Source: Polyangiaceae bacterium
GTDB lineage: Bacteria > Myxococcota_A > Polyangia > Polyangiales > Polyangiaceae
DNA: 64,000 bases
Direction of reading: 5' to 3'
Assembly: GCA_947475525.1 (NCBI GenBank)
Contig: CANJMI010000020.1
Location: 47,177-111,176, forward strand
Under the pieces are notes generated by a model, which was given only the letters and a program-made list of their open reading frames with translations, had not been told where the DNA came from and ran no database searches. This document shows positions 16,918-26,151 of this stretch, one piece after another; the stretch's first letter is position 1, and the number at the start of each line of letters is the position of its first letter. The position numbers and the translations under genes are program-made.

Positions 16918-18842
16918 CGCGCCGCGAGACCTTCGCGCACGCGTACCGTTGGTTCGTCGCCCGCTACGCCGTCGCGGATCCGCGCACGCTCGGCCTTGCC
17001 CGCATCGTCGTCGGACTGCTGCTCTGCGCCAACACCGCGCGCCACTGGTCCGTAGCCCGTCTCTATTATTCGAATGCCGGTGTGCTCTCGAGCGCCGAGC
17101 TCCTCGCCCACCCGTCGAGCGACTTCAATTTCTCGATCTTCACCGCCTTCTCGACTCCCGCCGAGGTCAACGTCGCCTTCGCGTGTGCCCTCGCGTGCCA
17201 TGTCTGCTTCACGGTTGGCTGGAATACGCGGGTTTTTGCAGCACTCGCGTGCTTATGGGTGACCAGCCTCGACAACCGACTCGTGCTCGTCGAGAACGGC
17301 GGCTACGTCGTCGTCAACCTGCTCGTTTTGTGGCTCGCGTTCCTCCCGACCGGTGCCCGCTTCAGCATCGACGCGTGGCGTCGCGGTTCGCGAGAGAACC
17401 GCCCGAGCGGCATCACCGAGCTCGACCAGCGCCACCGACCCGAGTGGTTCACGGCGCCGCATCGCTCACTCGCATCGCTCGTCATCGTCCTAAACCTCGC
17501 GGTCATCTACATCTTCAACGTCGCCAATAAGTACGGCGAGACCTGGCGTACGGGAGCGACCATCCAGTACGTGCTCCACCTCGATCGCATGGTGACCGGG
17601 CTCGCGGTGTTCCTTCGGGAGCACATGCCGTACCGGTTGATGCAAGGGGCCGCGTGGCTCACCTTGCTCGTCGAAGCGCTGATCGCCGTCGCGATTGTGT
17701 GGCCAACGCACCGACGACTCGCGCGGCCGCTCGCCATCGTGCTGATAGTCGGGCTCCACGCAACCTTCGGCGTGCTGATGCGTCTTGGCCCATTCAGTTG
17801 GTTCATCATCGCCTGGTCGCTGCTGCTCCTGCAGCGCACCCACTGGGACGCCGTCGAGTCCTTTCACCGGCGCCGCTTTGGGGGAGTCACGGTCACGCTC
17901 GCTGCGGCGCGGCCTTTCGCGTTGCGGCTTGGTCGTGTGCTCGCACGCCTCGATTGCACCGACTCTCTCACCTTCGAAGAAGGCCCGTCGACTGGCCCCT
18001 TGCTCGAAGCCGTGTACCAGGGCCAACGGGTGACGGGCGCCGCGGCCTACCGCGTCGTTTGGCGCGCCCTGCCACTCGGCTTCGTCGTCGCGCCATTGGC
18101 GAACGTCGTTTGCCTCGGCATGGCGTCTTCGATCCTACGGTGCGTGGAGCGGAACCGGGTGTCGATCGAGCGATTTTTCGGATGGGATCGCCCCGAGCCG
18201 GACTTGGCGAGCGACGGACTGGCCTGCGCTTCGGCCATCGCTCGAAGCCTTGTTTGGCCACGCGAAGGCGCGCTGGCATTCTTGCTTTTATGCTCCACGA
18301 GCGCGGTGCTGCACGACAACAAATCGATCCCGGCGGCGCTCAAACACAAACAACCGAAGCTCGTCCGCGCAACCCTCGGTTACCTCCGCGTCTCTCAAGG
18401 CTGGGGCATGTTCGCCCCGAATCCCGTACGTGAAGACGGGGTCCTCGCCGTCGACGGCTACACGCTCGATGGCCGCCGCGTCGATCCGTTCACTGGGCGT
18501 GAACCCGACCTCAACCTCAGCGACGCGCGTGGCCTAGGCCTCGGCCAGATCGAGCAAGACTACTTCAATCGCATCCGCCTCGACCGCAATCGCGTCTACC
18601 GCAAGGCGCTCTCGGAGTACCTGCAAACGTGGCACCGCGCGACCGGGCGACCGGAGGACGAGCTCGTTGCGTTCAACGTGTTTTGGCTGCGCGACCGATG
18701 CCCCGAACCCTTCGCGGTGACACCGACCGAGCACGAGCAAGTGTGTTTGCTCAGCTGGCGCCGAGCGAACTTCCGCGCAAAGACCGGGATGCCCGCGTTG
18801 CCGCCGCCTTGCAAAGAAGCGAGCGCCGAACAAAAAGACTAG
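16914..18842 (+). CDS. HTTM membrane protein, degenerate DCC region
   Basis: 642 aa, a diverged paralogue of the previous gene: same order (TLGLARIVVGLLLCANT, YYSNAGVLS, FTVGWNTRVFA, then membrane helices, then SQGWGMFAPNPVREDG). The segment aligned to the DCC domain (GGVTVTLAAARPFALRLGRVLARLD) lacks both cysteines, so this copy cannot do the thiol chemistry of its partner. The start at ATG 16914 overlaps the upstream stop. It ends 10 bp from convergent bioA. The pairing of a redox-competent and a redox-dead copy suggests a heterodimer; that is inference. Confidence 0.72.
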   Translation: MTRRETFAHAYRWFVARYAVADPRTLGLARIVVGLLLCANTARHWSVARLYYSNAGVLSSAELLAHPSSDFNFSIFTAFSTPAEVNVAFACALACHVCFTVGWNTRVFAALACLWVTSLDNRLVLVENGGYVVVNLLVLWLAFLPTGARFSIDAWRRGSRENRPSGITELDQRHRPEWFTAPHRSLASLVIVLNLAVIYIFNVANKYGETWRTGATIQYVLHLDRMVTGLAVFLREHMPYRLMQGAAWLTLLVEALIAVAIVWPTHRRLARPLAIVLIVGLHATFGVLMRLGPFSWFIIAWSLLLLQRTHWDAVESFHRRRFGGVTVTLAAARPFALRLGRVLARLDCTDSLTFEEGPSTGPLLEAVYQGQRVTGAAAYRVVWRALPLGFVVAPLANVVCLGMASSILRCVERNRVSIERFFGWDRPEPDLASDGLACASAIARSLVWPREGALAFLLLCSTSAVLHDNKSIPAALKHKQPKLVRATLGYLRVSQGWGMFAPNPVREDGVLAVDGYTLDGRRVDPFTGREPDLNLSDARGLGLGQIEQDYFNRIRLDRNRVYRKALSEYLQTWHRATGRPEDELVAFNVFWLRDRCPEPFAVTPTEHEQVCLLSWRRANFRAKTGMPALPPPCKEASAEQKD

Positions 18843-18852
18843 GAGGCGCGGA

Positions 18853-20163
18853 CTAGCGAACGACCGCGCGAATGCTGTCGTGGACGATGCCCAAGAGTTC
18901 ATCGAGCTCCGCATCGGAGATCGTCAGTGGCGGCGTGATGTAGACCGTATCCCCGAGCGGCCGCAGCCAGGCGCCGCGGGCGAGTGCGGCTTCGTATACC
19001 CGCCAGCCAAGCTTGCCGAGGTAGCTCGAGGACTCGGCGAGATCGAGCGCACCTATCATGCCGAGCGAGCGCGTTCGCTTGACGCCAGGCAGCGACGCGA
19101 AACCGTCGAACGCCTCGCGGATGCGCCGAAGTTTTGGCTGAATCGATTCGAGAATGCGTTCTTCGCGGAACACCGCGAGCACCTCACGAGCGACCGCGGC
19201 ACCGAGCGGATTTCCGCAGAACGAGTGGCCGTAGTAAAAGGCACGCTCACCTTGCGCAAATGCATCGAAGATGCGGTCCGACACGAGCGTCGCCGCCATC
19301 GGCAAGAGGCCGCCGGAGAATCCCTTCGCGGTGCACAGCATGTCCGGCACGACCCCCGCTTGCTCGCAGGCCCACATCGTGCCGGTGCGGCCATAGCCCG
19401 TGAAAACTTCGTCGGCGATCCACAAGACGTCGTGTTTCGTGCACGCCTGCGCGAGCGCACGCAGGTACTCGGGCGGCACCATGCGCATGCCTGCCGCGCC
19501 CTGGACGAGCGGCTCGACGATCACCGCCGCGATGCTCGCGCCCTCCTTCTCGACGAGCTCGACGAGCACCTCCATCGCGCGCGCCTGCCCGACGTCGTCG
19601 CCTTCGGGAGCGACGGGCACGTGAACGCAATCGACCACCACGTCGGCGAACGGCCGGCGAAACACCTCCACGCCGCCGACGCTCGTACAACCCAGAGTGT
19701 CGCCGTGAAAGGCTCCCTCGAGCGCAACGAAGCGCGTGCGGCGATCGTCGTGAAGGTAGCGAAATTGCAGCGCCATCTTAAGCGCACACTCAACGGCGGT
19801 GGAGCCATCGTCGGTGAAGAAGGCGTGATCCAATCCACGCGGAGCGACCGCGCACAACTCCGTGGCGAGCATGGCCGCGGGCTCGTGGGTGATCCCGGCG
19901 AGCGCGACGTGGCCCATCGTCTCGGACTGCTCGCGCAGCGCACGAAGGAGGCGCGGGTGCCCATGACCGAGGACGGCCACCCACCAACTTGCACTTGCGT
20001 CGAGGTACCGCCGACCGTCGACGTCGAAGAGGCTCGAGCCCGCCGAGCGAGCGAGCACGAGCGGCTCGACCTCGTCGATGTAACGCCGCATCGCGGTGTA
20101 CGGGTGCCAAAGGTGAGCCTTATCGGCTCGAACGATGTCAGCCCGGTGGCTCACGCGCTCCAC
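18853..20163 (-). CDS. bioA: Adenosylmethionine-8-amino-7-oxononanoate aminotransferase
   Basis: PLP enzyme of biotin synthesis: converts KAPA to DAPA using S-adenosylmethionine as amino donor. Motifs: HLWHPYTAM near the N-terminus, DGRRYLDASASWWV, FFTDDGSTAVECALKMA, GAFHGDTLGC, ADEVFTGYGRTG, and CTAKGFSGG with the PLP lysine. 436 aa matches the family. No ATG is available at the expected position; GTG 20163 gives the usual short N-terminus and GTG 20154 is an alternative. Divergent from the T2SS operon; no other bio gene in the window. Confidence 0.9.
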   Translation of the reverse strand: MERVSHRADIVRADKAHLWHPYTAMRRYIDEVEPLVLARSAGSSLFDVDGRRYLDASASWWVAVLGHGHPRLLRALREQSETMGHVALAGITHEPAAMLATELCAVAPRGLDHAFFTDDGSTAVECALKMALQFRYLHDDRRTRFVALEGAFHGDTLGCTSVGGVEVFRRPFADVVVDCVHVPVAPEGDDVGQARAMEVLVELVEKEGASIAAVIVEPLVQGAAGMRMVPPEYLRALAQACTKHDVLWIADEVFTGYGRTGTMWACEQAGVVPDMLCTAKGFSGGLLPMAATLVSDRIFDAFAQGERAFYYGHSFCGNPLGAAVAREVLAVFREERILESIQPKLRRIREAFDGFASLPGVKRTRSLGMIGALDLAESSSYLGKLGWRVYEAALARGAWLRPLGDTVYITPPLTISDAELDELLGIVHDSIRAVVR

Positions 20164-20362
20164 GCACGTCGCGAGCGAAGCGCTCTCATGTCCCTTTCTT
20201 GCCAGATGCCCGGCGCGCGGACAAGCGATGGTGACGGTTCGTGCGGGAATGCGAGAGCGGGTTCTCGGGTTACTGGAATCGGACGGCCACGGGCGTCGGA
20301 TCCCGAGGAATTTCCGGTGTCGGCGCACGCGACGATCGGTGCTAAGCACGAGAGCGAATTCG

Positions 20363-21337
20363 ATGGGTTTGGATGGGCAGCTAAAACGATGGTGGTGGGC
20401 GATTCTCGCCACGATGGTCGCGTGCACTTCGCTCCTCCAGGCAGCGGGGATCGGACGCATCGTCGCAGCCGCGCTATCGAAGTCGGGTCCTGTCGAGCCG
20501 CCGAAGCTCGTGGCTGGCAAGCCACCGGAACGCCGAGAAAAAGAGGGCCAACCGATCCTCGCTCGGAACATCTTTGACTCGATGACTGGGCCACTCGACG
20601 GCAGCGCGCCGCCTCCCGCGAGCACGAGCGCCGCCGAAGTTGTACCCGCCGCCGACGCGATCCCCCTCGCCGACTTGTCGGAAGACGCGCCGCCATGTGA
20701 CGCCGGACGGGTGGTCCTGATCAGCGCCTCCGAAGATCCGACCTGGTCGTTCGCGTCGATCGAGGACTCGAGCGGCAAATCGCAGCTGCGCCGAAACGGT
20801 CAGGAGATAAACGGGCATTTTGTCCGCGCGATGGCGTGGAACCGAGTGTGGCTCGAGCAGAGCGGCAAACAGTGCCAGCTCAAGCTCGGTGAAAAATCGA
20901 AGGGCGCCGGGACGCCCAAGCCGACCGGGACTGCCGCGCCAAAAGAACCCGCGGCGGCAACGCCGGGCAACGGCGGCATCTCGCCCGAGCTCGCCTCGAA
21001 GATCCACAGAGTCAGCGACACCGAGTTCAACGTCGAACGCTCGGTCATCGACGAAATCCTTGAAAATCAGGCAGAACTGATGAAGTCGGCGCGCATCGTC
21101 CCCGACAAACAGGGCGACAAAGTGATGGGCATTCGGCTCTTCGGGATCCGCAGCGGCACCCTGCTCAATACGCTCGGCTTGAAGAACGGGGACCGCCTCG
21201 ACTCGATCAACGGCTTCGACATGGCGGACCCGCAAAAGGCCCTCGAAGCTTACGGGCGACTGCGAACGGCCGACGCTCTGCACCTCAAAGTCAACCGCGG
21301 CGGCGCGCCACTCAACATCGACTTCAAGATTCAGTGA
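20363..21337 (+). CDS. gspC: Type II secretion inner-membrane protein GspC
   Basis: 324 aa. GspC links the inner-membrane platform to the secretin. One N-terminal membrane helix (about 11-29), an HR-type periplasmic region beginning LARNIFDS (the conserved RNxF motif), and a C-terminal PDZ domain (about 235-324: MGIRLFGIRSGTLLNTLGLKNGD). First gene of the T2SS operon; stop overlaps the GTG of the next frame. ATG 20363 is chosen over longer frames that run into the bioA promoter region. An 11-base perfect inverted repeat, GTGCTAAGCAC at 20339-20349, lies 14 bases upstream; the rest of 20164-20362 shows no clear promoter. Confidence 0.9.
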   Translation: MGLDGQLKRWWWAILATMVACTSLLQAAGIGRIVAAALSKSGPVEPPKLVAGKPPERREKEGQPILARNIFDSMTGPLDGSAPPPASTSAAEVVPAADAIPLADLSEDAPPCDAGRVVLISASEDPTWSFASIEDSSGKSQLRRNGQEINGHFVRAMAWNRVWLEQSGKQCQLKLGEKSKGAGTPKPTGTAAPKEPAAATPGNGGISPELASKIHRVSDTEFNVERSVIDEILENQAELMKSARIVPDKQGDKVMGIRLFGIRSGTLLNTLGLKNGDRLDSINGFDMADPQKALEAYGRLRTADALHLKVNRGGAPLNIDFKIQ

Positions 21338-21339
21338 CG

Positions 21340-21666
21340 ATGACCCTCTCGGAACGACTCGGCGAAACGCTGCGCTCTCCCGGGCAGCGCACGGTCCTCT
21401 ACGTTGTGGCGTTTGGCCTCGGCTCGCTGGCGATCTCTGGCTTTTTCAGCTGGCTTGCCGTCAGCGTCGCCGAAAGCATGCTGCCATCCGCGACGAGCGC
21501 CGCGGCCCCGAAAGACGCCGCCTCGCCGAGCGCGTCGGTGCGTTTACCGCTCGGCCTGTCCAGTGCTTCGAAACCGTCCTCCGGTCCGCGAACGCTTTCC
21601 GCGTCACCGGGCTCCAAAGCGGCCTCGGGCCGTGGTAACGACTCCCCTCCCAATGCGGGCGAATAA
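21340..21666 (+). CDS. Small membrane protein between gspC and gspD
   Basis: 108 aa, not recognised. One membrane helix (VLYVVAFGLGSLAISGFFSWLAV) followed by a low-complexity Ser/Ala/Pro tail predicted to be periplasmic. ATG 21340 follows a GTG at 21334 that overlaps the gspC stop; either could start translation. It is inside the T2SS operon with no space on either side, so it is probably a lineage-specific accessory of the secretion machine, perhaps contacting GspC or GspD. No motif supports a more exact role. Confidence 0.65.
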   Translation: MTLSERLGETLRSPGQRTVLYVVAFGLGSLAISGFFSWLAVSVAESMLPSATSAAAPKDAASPSASVRLPLGLSSASKPSSGPRTLSASPGSKAASGRGNDSPPNAGE

Positions 21667-21691
21667 CGCCCAAGCTTTGCTTCAAACGTCG

Positions 21692-24370
21692 ATGACCCCC
21701 CCGCCCTCCACACGCCCCAGGCGTTCACGCGTCGCATTCGCCGCGCTCGCCTCGACGTTGGTCCTCGCCTCCAGCGCCGCCGCGCAGCCGAGCAAGCGTG
21801 ACCTGCCGCTTCGCACACCTTCGGCGGGCATAACGGGGATCGGCGGCGTCACGGCGACGGGCAACCCCACGCCGACGAACCCTCCGAGCGCAGGCGCGCC
21901 GGGCACGGGCTCACCCAGTTCGGCCACACCGATGCCGGGCTCAGTAGGCAACCCCGCCGTATCGCCGACGCCCGCAGCCGCACCGCCGTCGGGTGCCGTG
22001 ACTCCGATGCCACTCGGCAAATCGCCTGACATCGAGTTCAGGAACCCGAAACCGGGCGCACTCGTGAACATCAACATGAGCGACGTGGATCTCACGCAGC
22101 TCATCGAGACGATCTCGAATTTTACCGGGCGGCGCTTCATCTTCGGCGGAAAAATGCGCCCCGGCGTGAAGGCGACGATCGTGTCCCCGAAGCCGGTGAC
22201 CGCAGCCGAGGCCTACGAAGCCTTCCTCTCGGTCCTTCAGACCAACGGGATGACGGTGATCGCGCAGGGACGCTACTTGAAGATCGTCGAGTCAGCGGGG
22301 ATCTCGAATGATGAAACCGAGGTCCTCGGCACGGCGACGCCCGTCCCCAACGTCGATCGCTACCTCACTCGGCTCTACCGCCTTCGCCATGCCGATGCGA
22401 CCGAGGTCGCAACGGTCCTTGGCAAGCTGAAGACGAAGGACGCTGACGTCACCGTTTACACGCCGAGCAACCTGCTCATCATCACCGATACCGGGACCAA
22501 CATCCTGCGGATGCTCCGTATCGTCGAGGAGCTCGACGCCGGGGGCGCGGGCGAGCAGATCTGGATGCAGCCGATCCACCACGTGTCGGCGCAAGATCTG
22601 TCGCAAAAGCTCGGCGAGCTCATGGATTCGGGCACGGGACGCGCGCGCTTGTTCGCGGACGACCGCAACAACCAGCTCATCGTCATCGCGACCGAGTCGG
22701 ACTACCTGCGTTTGCTGGAGCTTATCAAGCGCATCGACGTGCCCACGAGTGGCGAGGGCGGCATCCACGTGCTCGGGTTGCAGCATGCGCAATGCGACGA
22801 ACTCTCGGCCACGCTCTCGCAAATTGTGGGCGGCGGCGGTGGTGGAGGCGGTGCCGCAGGCGGTGCCGCAGCCGGACGCGGCGCGGCTCAACGCACCAAG
22901 CGGCAAGGGGCCGGTGCCCGTGGCGGCGCAGCAGCCCAAGGCGGCGGGCAAGCGGCCTCGTCGGTCTCCGGTGACGGCGGTGGCGTCTTCGAACAAGACA
23001 TCAAGGTGACGTGTGACGTGGCCACGAACTCGCTCGTCGCGGTATCGACACTCCGTGATTACGTCGAGCTCCGCAACCTCGTCGACCGGCTCGACCGACC
23101 ACGCCGGCAGGTCTTCCTCGAAGCGGTGATCATGGACATCGACGTGAAGCACAGCCGCAATCTCGGCCTCGGCTATCACGGTGGCGCGACCGCGGATCTC
23201 GGCGGTGGCGGCAACACGATCTTTTACGGCGGCCTCAATCCGCAGGACTCGCTCGCGGGCATCCCGTCGAACCTCGAGGCCCTCGCGTTCGGCGTGCGCG
23301 GTCCCGATCTCCAAGGCAGCCAAACGTTGTTCGGGACCGGCAAGTCGATCCCGGCTTTCGGCATCGTGCTTTCGGCCATCGCCACCAACGGTGACTCCAA
23401 CGTCCTCGCGACCCCACACGTGCTCGCGACCGACAACATCACCGCCGAGATCAACATCGGCGCGAACATCGCGATCCAGCAAAACGCAGGCGGCCTCGGC
23501 AGCCTTGCGGGCCTCGCGGGGTCCGCCGGGGGTGCGGCTGGTGGACTCGGTGCGCTCGGTGCGCTTGGCGCACTTGGCGGCGGATTTCAAGCGCCGCGCC
23601 AAGACGTCGGGATCAAACTTAGCATCACCCCGCACGTCAACGACTCGGACCAGATTCGCATGGAAATCTCCGAGGAGTTCAGCAACGCCGGCGCGGCCGA
23701 AGGCGCTCTTGGGGTCGTGCCGATCAACAAGCGCACTGCGGAAACAACGGTGATCGTCAGGGATCAGCAGACCGTCGTCATCGGCGGACTCGTGCGTGAA
23801 GAGCAGCGCAACAAGCTCACCAAAATCCCGATCCTCGGAGACATTCCCGTACTCGGAGCCCTATTTCGAAGCACCGACAACACGACGCAGAAGAGCAATC
23901 TCCTCTTGGTGCTGACGCCTTACATCGTTCGCGATCCCTCAGACTTGCGACGCATCTTCGAGCGCAAAATGCAGGAGCGTCAGGAGTTCCTCGATCGTTA
24001 CTTCGTCTTCGACGACACGACGCAGTGGCAACCCCCGATCGACTACGCGCACTCGGTCGGCCTCGTCGAGCAGATCCGCCAGACGCAGCTCGGCATCGAA
24101 GAGCGTGAACGCCTGCAGGCAGACCTCGTACCGAAGCGTTCCCAGACTCACGAACCCGTTCGCCCGATCGCACTGCCGAGCGTGGTGACCGGCGCGGGCG
24201 CGGCTGGCAGCGGAGGCTCGAAGGGCCCTCGTGCATCGTCGGGTGTGCCTGGCCTCGCGCCTCAGACCGCACCCCCAATCGCAGCCCCGCCGCCTGCGGC
24301 AGTCACGCGACCGGCGATCCGTGTGCCCGGCGGCCGCACCAATACACCGAACCGTTACCGAATCGAGTGA
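21692..24370 (+). CDS. gspD: Type II secretion secretin GspD
   Basis: 892 aa outer-membrane channel. A Sec signal peptide (ending SSAAAQPS), a Pro/Gly/Ser-rich linker to about residue 105, then N0 (NINMSDVDLTQLIETISNFTG) and N1-N3 domains and the secretin core with the signature VVIGGLVREEQ followed by IPILGDIPVLGALF. A very Gly/Ala-rich loop at about 375-430 interrupts the N3 region, as in many secretins. ATG 21692 sets the signal peptide at the N-terminus; ATG 21653 overlaps the preceding gene and would add 13 residues. No obvious pilotin-binding C-terminal helix; the tail after the core is Pro-rich. Confidence 0.95.
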   Translation: MTPPPSTRPRRSRVAFAALASTLVLASSAAAQPSKRDLPLRTPSAGITGIGGVTATGNPTPTNPPSAGAPGTGSPSSATPMPGSVGNPAVSPTPAAAPPSGAVTPMPLGKSPDIEFRNPKPGALVNINMSDVDLTQLIETISNFTGRRFIFGGKMRPGVKATIVSPKPVTAAEAYEAFLSVLQTNGMTVIAQGRYLKIVESAGISNDETEVLGTATPVPNVDRYLTRLYRLRHADATEVATVLGKLKTKDADVTVYTPSNLLIITDTGTNILRMLRIVEELDAGGAGEQIWMQPIHHVSAQDLSQKLGELMDSGTGRARLFADDRNNQLIVIATESDYLRLLELIKRIDVPTSGEGGIHVLGLQHAQCDELSATLSQIVGGGGGGGGAAGGAAAGRGAAQRTKRQGAGARGGAAAQGGGQAASSVSGDGGGVFEQDIKVTCDVATNSLVAVSTLRDYVELRNLVDRLDRPRRQVFLEAVIMDIDVKHSRNLGLGYHGGATADLGGGGNTIFYGGLNPQDSLAGIPSNLEALAFGVRGPDLQGSQTLFGTGKSIPAFGIVLSAIATNGDSNVLATPHVLATDNITAEINIGANIAIQQNAGGLGSLAGLAGSAGGAAGGLGALGALGALGGGFQAPRQDVGIKLSITPHVNDSDQIRMEISEEFSNAGAAEGALGVVPINKRTAETTVIVRDQQTVVIGGLVREEQRNKLTKIPILGDIPVLGALFRSTDNTTQKSNLLLVLTPYIVRDPSDLRRIFERKMQERQEFLDRYFVFDDTTQWQPPIDYAHSVGLVEQIRQTQLGIEERERLQADLVPKRSQTHEPVRPIALPSVVTGAGAAGSGGSKGPRASSGVPGLAPQTAPPIAAPPPAAVTRPAIRVPGGRTNTPNRYRIE

Positions 24371-24373
24371 GCC

Positions 24374-26143
24374 GTGGAGAACTTCCTCGCCGAGATCCTC
24401 GTTCGCCGCGGCGTCGTTCCGCCGGAGCGACTCGACGAAGCGTTGCAGACGGCGCGCGAGAAGGGGCAGCCCCTCAGCGACGTGCTCATCACTGCGAAAA
24501 TCACTGACGCCGAAAGCATTGCGCGCGCGCTCGCCGACGAGCTTGGCCTCGCATTCACGCCGTCGATCGACATCGCCGCGGTCTCGCTCCCCATCACCGA
24601 GCGCATCCCGATCACGTACGCGAAACTGCACGCGCTTTTGGTGATCGGCGAAGACGACACGCACGTTCACTGCGTCACCGCCACGCCGCTCGATGTCACC
24701 GCGGTCGACGATGTGCGGGCCGTGTTCGGTAAGACCGTCGAGTTGTCCGTCGCGACCAACGCCGTCGTCATCGACGCTATCAACCGCGTGTGGGAGCGCA
24801 AAGAGGATGGCGGCAGCGGCCTCGAAGCCGAGACGCAAGTCGACGATGACAACCTCGTCGACATCCTCGACGCCGACGATGAAGCCCCGATCATCGCGTG
24901 GGTAAATAGCCTATTTTCACAGGCGGTCCGCGAGCGCGCGAGCGACATCCACATCGAGCCCGAGGAACGCGACGTCGTCGTACGCTACCGGGTCGACGGT
25001 GAACTCTACGTCGCGCGGCGTGCCTCGAAGCAATTCATGAGCGCCATCGTGGCTCGCATCAAGATCATGGCGTCCTTGAACATCGCCGAGAAGCGATTGC
25101 CTCAAGACGGCCGCATTACCCTGAAGATCGCGGGCAAAAGCATCGACATCCGCGTCTCCACGATTCCGACGAGCCGGCACTTCGAGCGAATCGTCATGCG
25201 CCTCTTGCACAAGACCTCGGTGCTAAAGAGCCTCGAGGAGCTCGGCTTCGCGCCGCGAGACTACGCGCTGATGGACGCGCTCGTGCAACGCCCCGACGGC
25301 ATCATCCTCGTCACGGGTCCCACCGGCAGCGGCAAGACCACCACCCTCTACGGATGTCTGAACAAGATAAACGACCCGAGCCGCAACATCCTCACGGCCG
25401 AAGATCCGGTCGAATACGAGATAGGCGGCATCCATCAGGTCCACGTCAAGCCCGGCATCGGCCTGACCTTCGCGAACGCCTTGCGCGCCTTCCTTCGCCA
25501 AGATCCAGACGTCGTGATGGTCGGCGAAATCCGCGACAAGGAGACGGCGGAAATCGCGATCCACGCGTCCCTTACCGGCCATCTCGTGCTCTCGACCATC
25601 CACACGAACGACGCGCCCGGCGCGGTCACGCGGCTCGTCGACATGGGGATCGAGAGCTTCCTCGTGCGCTCCTCGCTCATCGCGGTGCTCGCCCAGCGAC
25701 TCGTTCGCGTGCTGTGCCCCCACTGCAAGATCCCCTACGAGCCCACCGAATATGAGCTGAAGCAGCTCGGTCTCGACCCGGCCCGCCTCCAGTGGAAAGA
25801 GCGTCGCAAGGTCGGCCACCGCTACGTCGCACAGGGCGCGGCCTACCGTTTCGTAGGCCAAGACATGAGCCCCGATCCCGTGTTCTTCCGCGCAAAAGGC
25901 TGCGCCTTGTGCCTCGACAAAGGCTTCGTCGGTCGTCTCGGTATCTACGAATTGATGATGATTGACGACGTCGTTGGGCCCCTTATCCTCGAGCGCGCCG
26001 ATGCCCAGTCGATGAAGCGCCGCGCGCAGGTCGCAGGAATGGACACCCTGCGTGACGACGGCGCCCGCAAGGTTCTCGAAGGGCGCACCACGGTCGAAGA
26101 AATTCTCGCCGCAACGCAAGAAGACGTCATCAGCGACGAGTGA
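24374..26143 (+). CDS. gspE: Type II secretion ATPase GspE
   Basis: 589 aa cytoplasmic hexameric ATPase powering pseudopilus assembly. N-terminal MshEN-like domain (1-140), Walker A GPTGSGKTTT at about 315-324, Asp box AEDPVEYE, Walker B VVMVGEIRD, and a Cys-based zinc site (CPHC and CALC). GTG start at 24374, 3 bases after the gspD stop. An insert between the two cysteine pairs (YEPTEYELKQLG to DPVFFRAKG) is longer than in classical GspE, closer to PilB-type ATPases. Confidence 0.95.
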   Translation: MENFLAEILVRRGVVPPERLDEALQTAREKGQPLSDVLITAKITDAESIARALADELGLAFTPSIDIAAVSLPITERIPITYAKLHALLVIGEDDTHVHCVTATPLDVTAVDDVRAVFGKTVELSVATNAVVIDAINRVWERKEDGGSGLEAETQVDDDNLVDILDADDEAPIIAWVNSLFSQAVRERASDIHIEPEERDVVVRYRVDGELYVARRASKQFMSAIVARIKIMASLNIAEKRLPQDGRITLKIAGKSIDIRVSTIPTSRHFERIVMRLLHKTSVLKSLEELGFAPRDYALMDALVQRPDGIILVTGPTGSGKTTTLYGCLNKINDPSRNILTAEDPVEYEIGGIHQVHVKPGIGLTFANALRAFLRQDPDVVMVGEIRDKETAEIAIHASLTGHLVLSTIHTNDAPGAVTRLVDMGIESFLVRSSLIAVLAQRLVRVLCPHCKIPYEPTEYELKQLGLDPARLQWKERRKVGHRYVAQGAAYRFVGQDMSPDPVFFRAKGCALCLDKGFVGRLGIYELMMIDDVVGPLILERADAQSMKRRAQVAGMDTLRDDGARKVLEGRTTVEEILAATQEDVISDE

Positions 26144-26151
26144 GGTGACGC

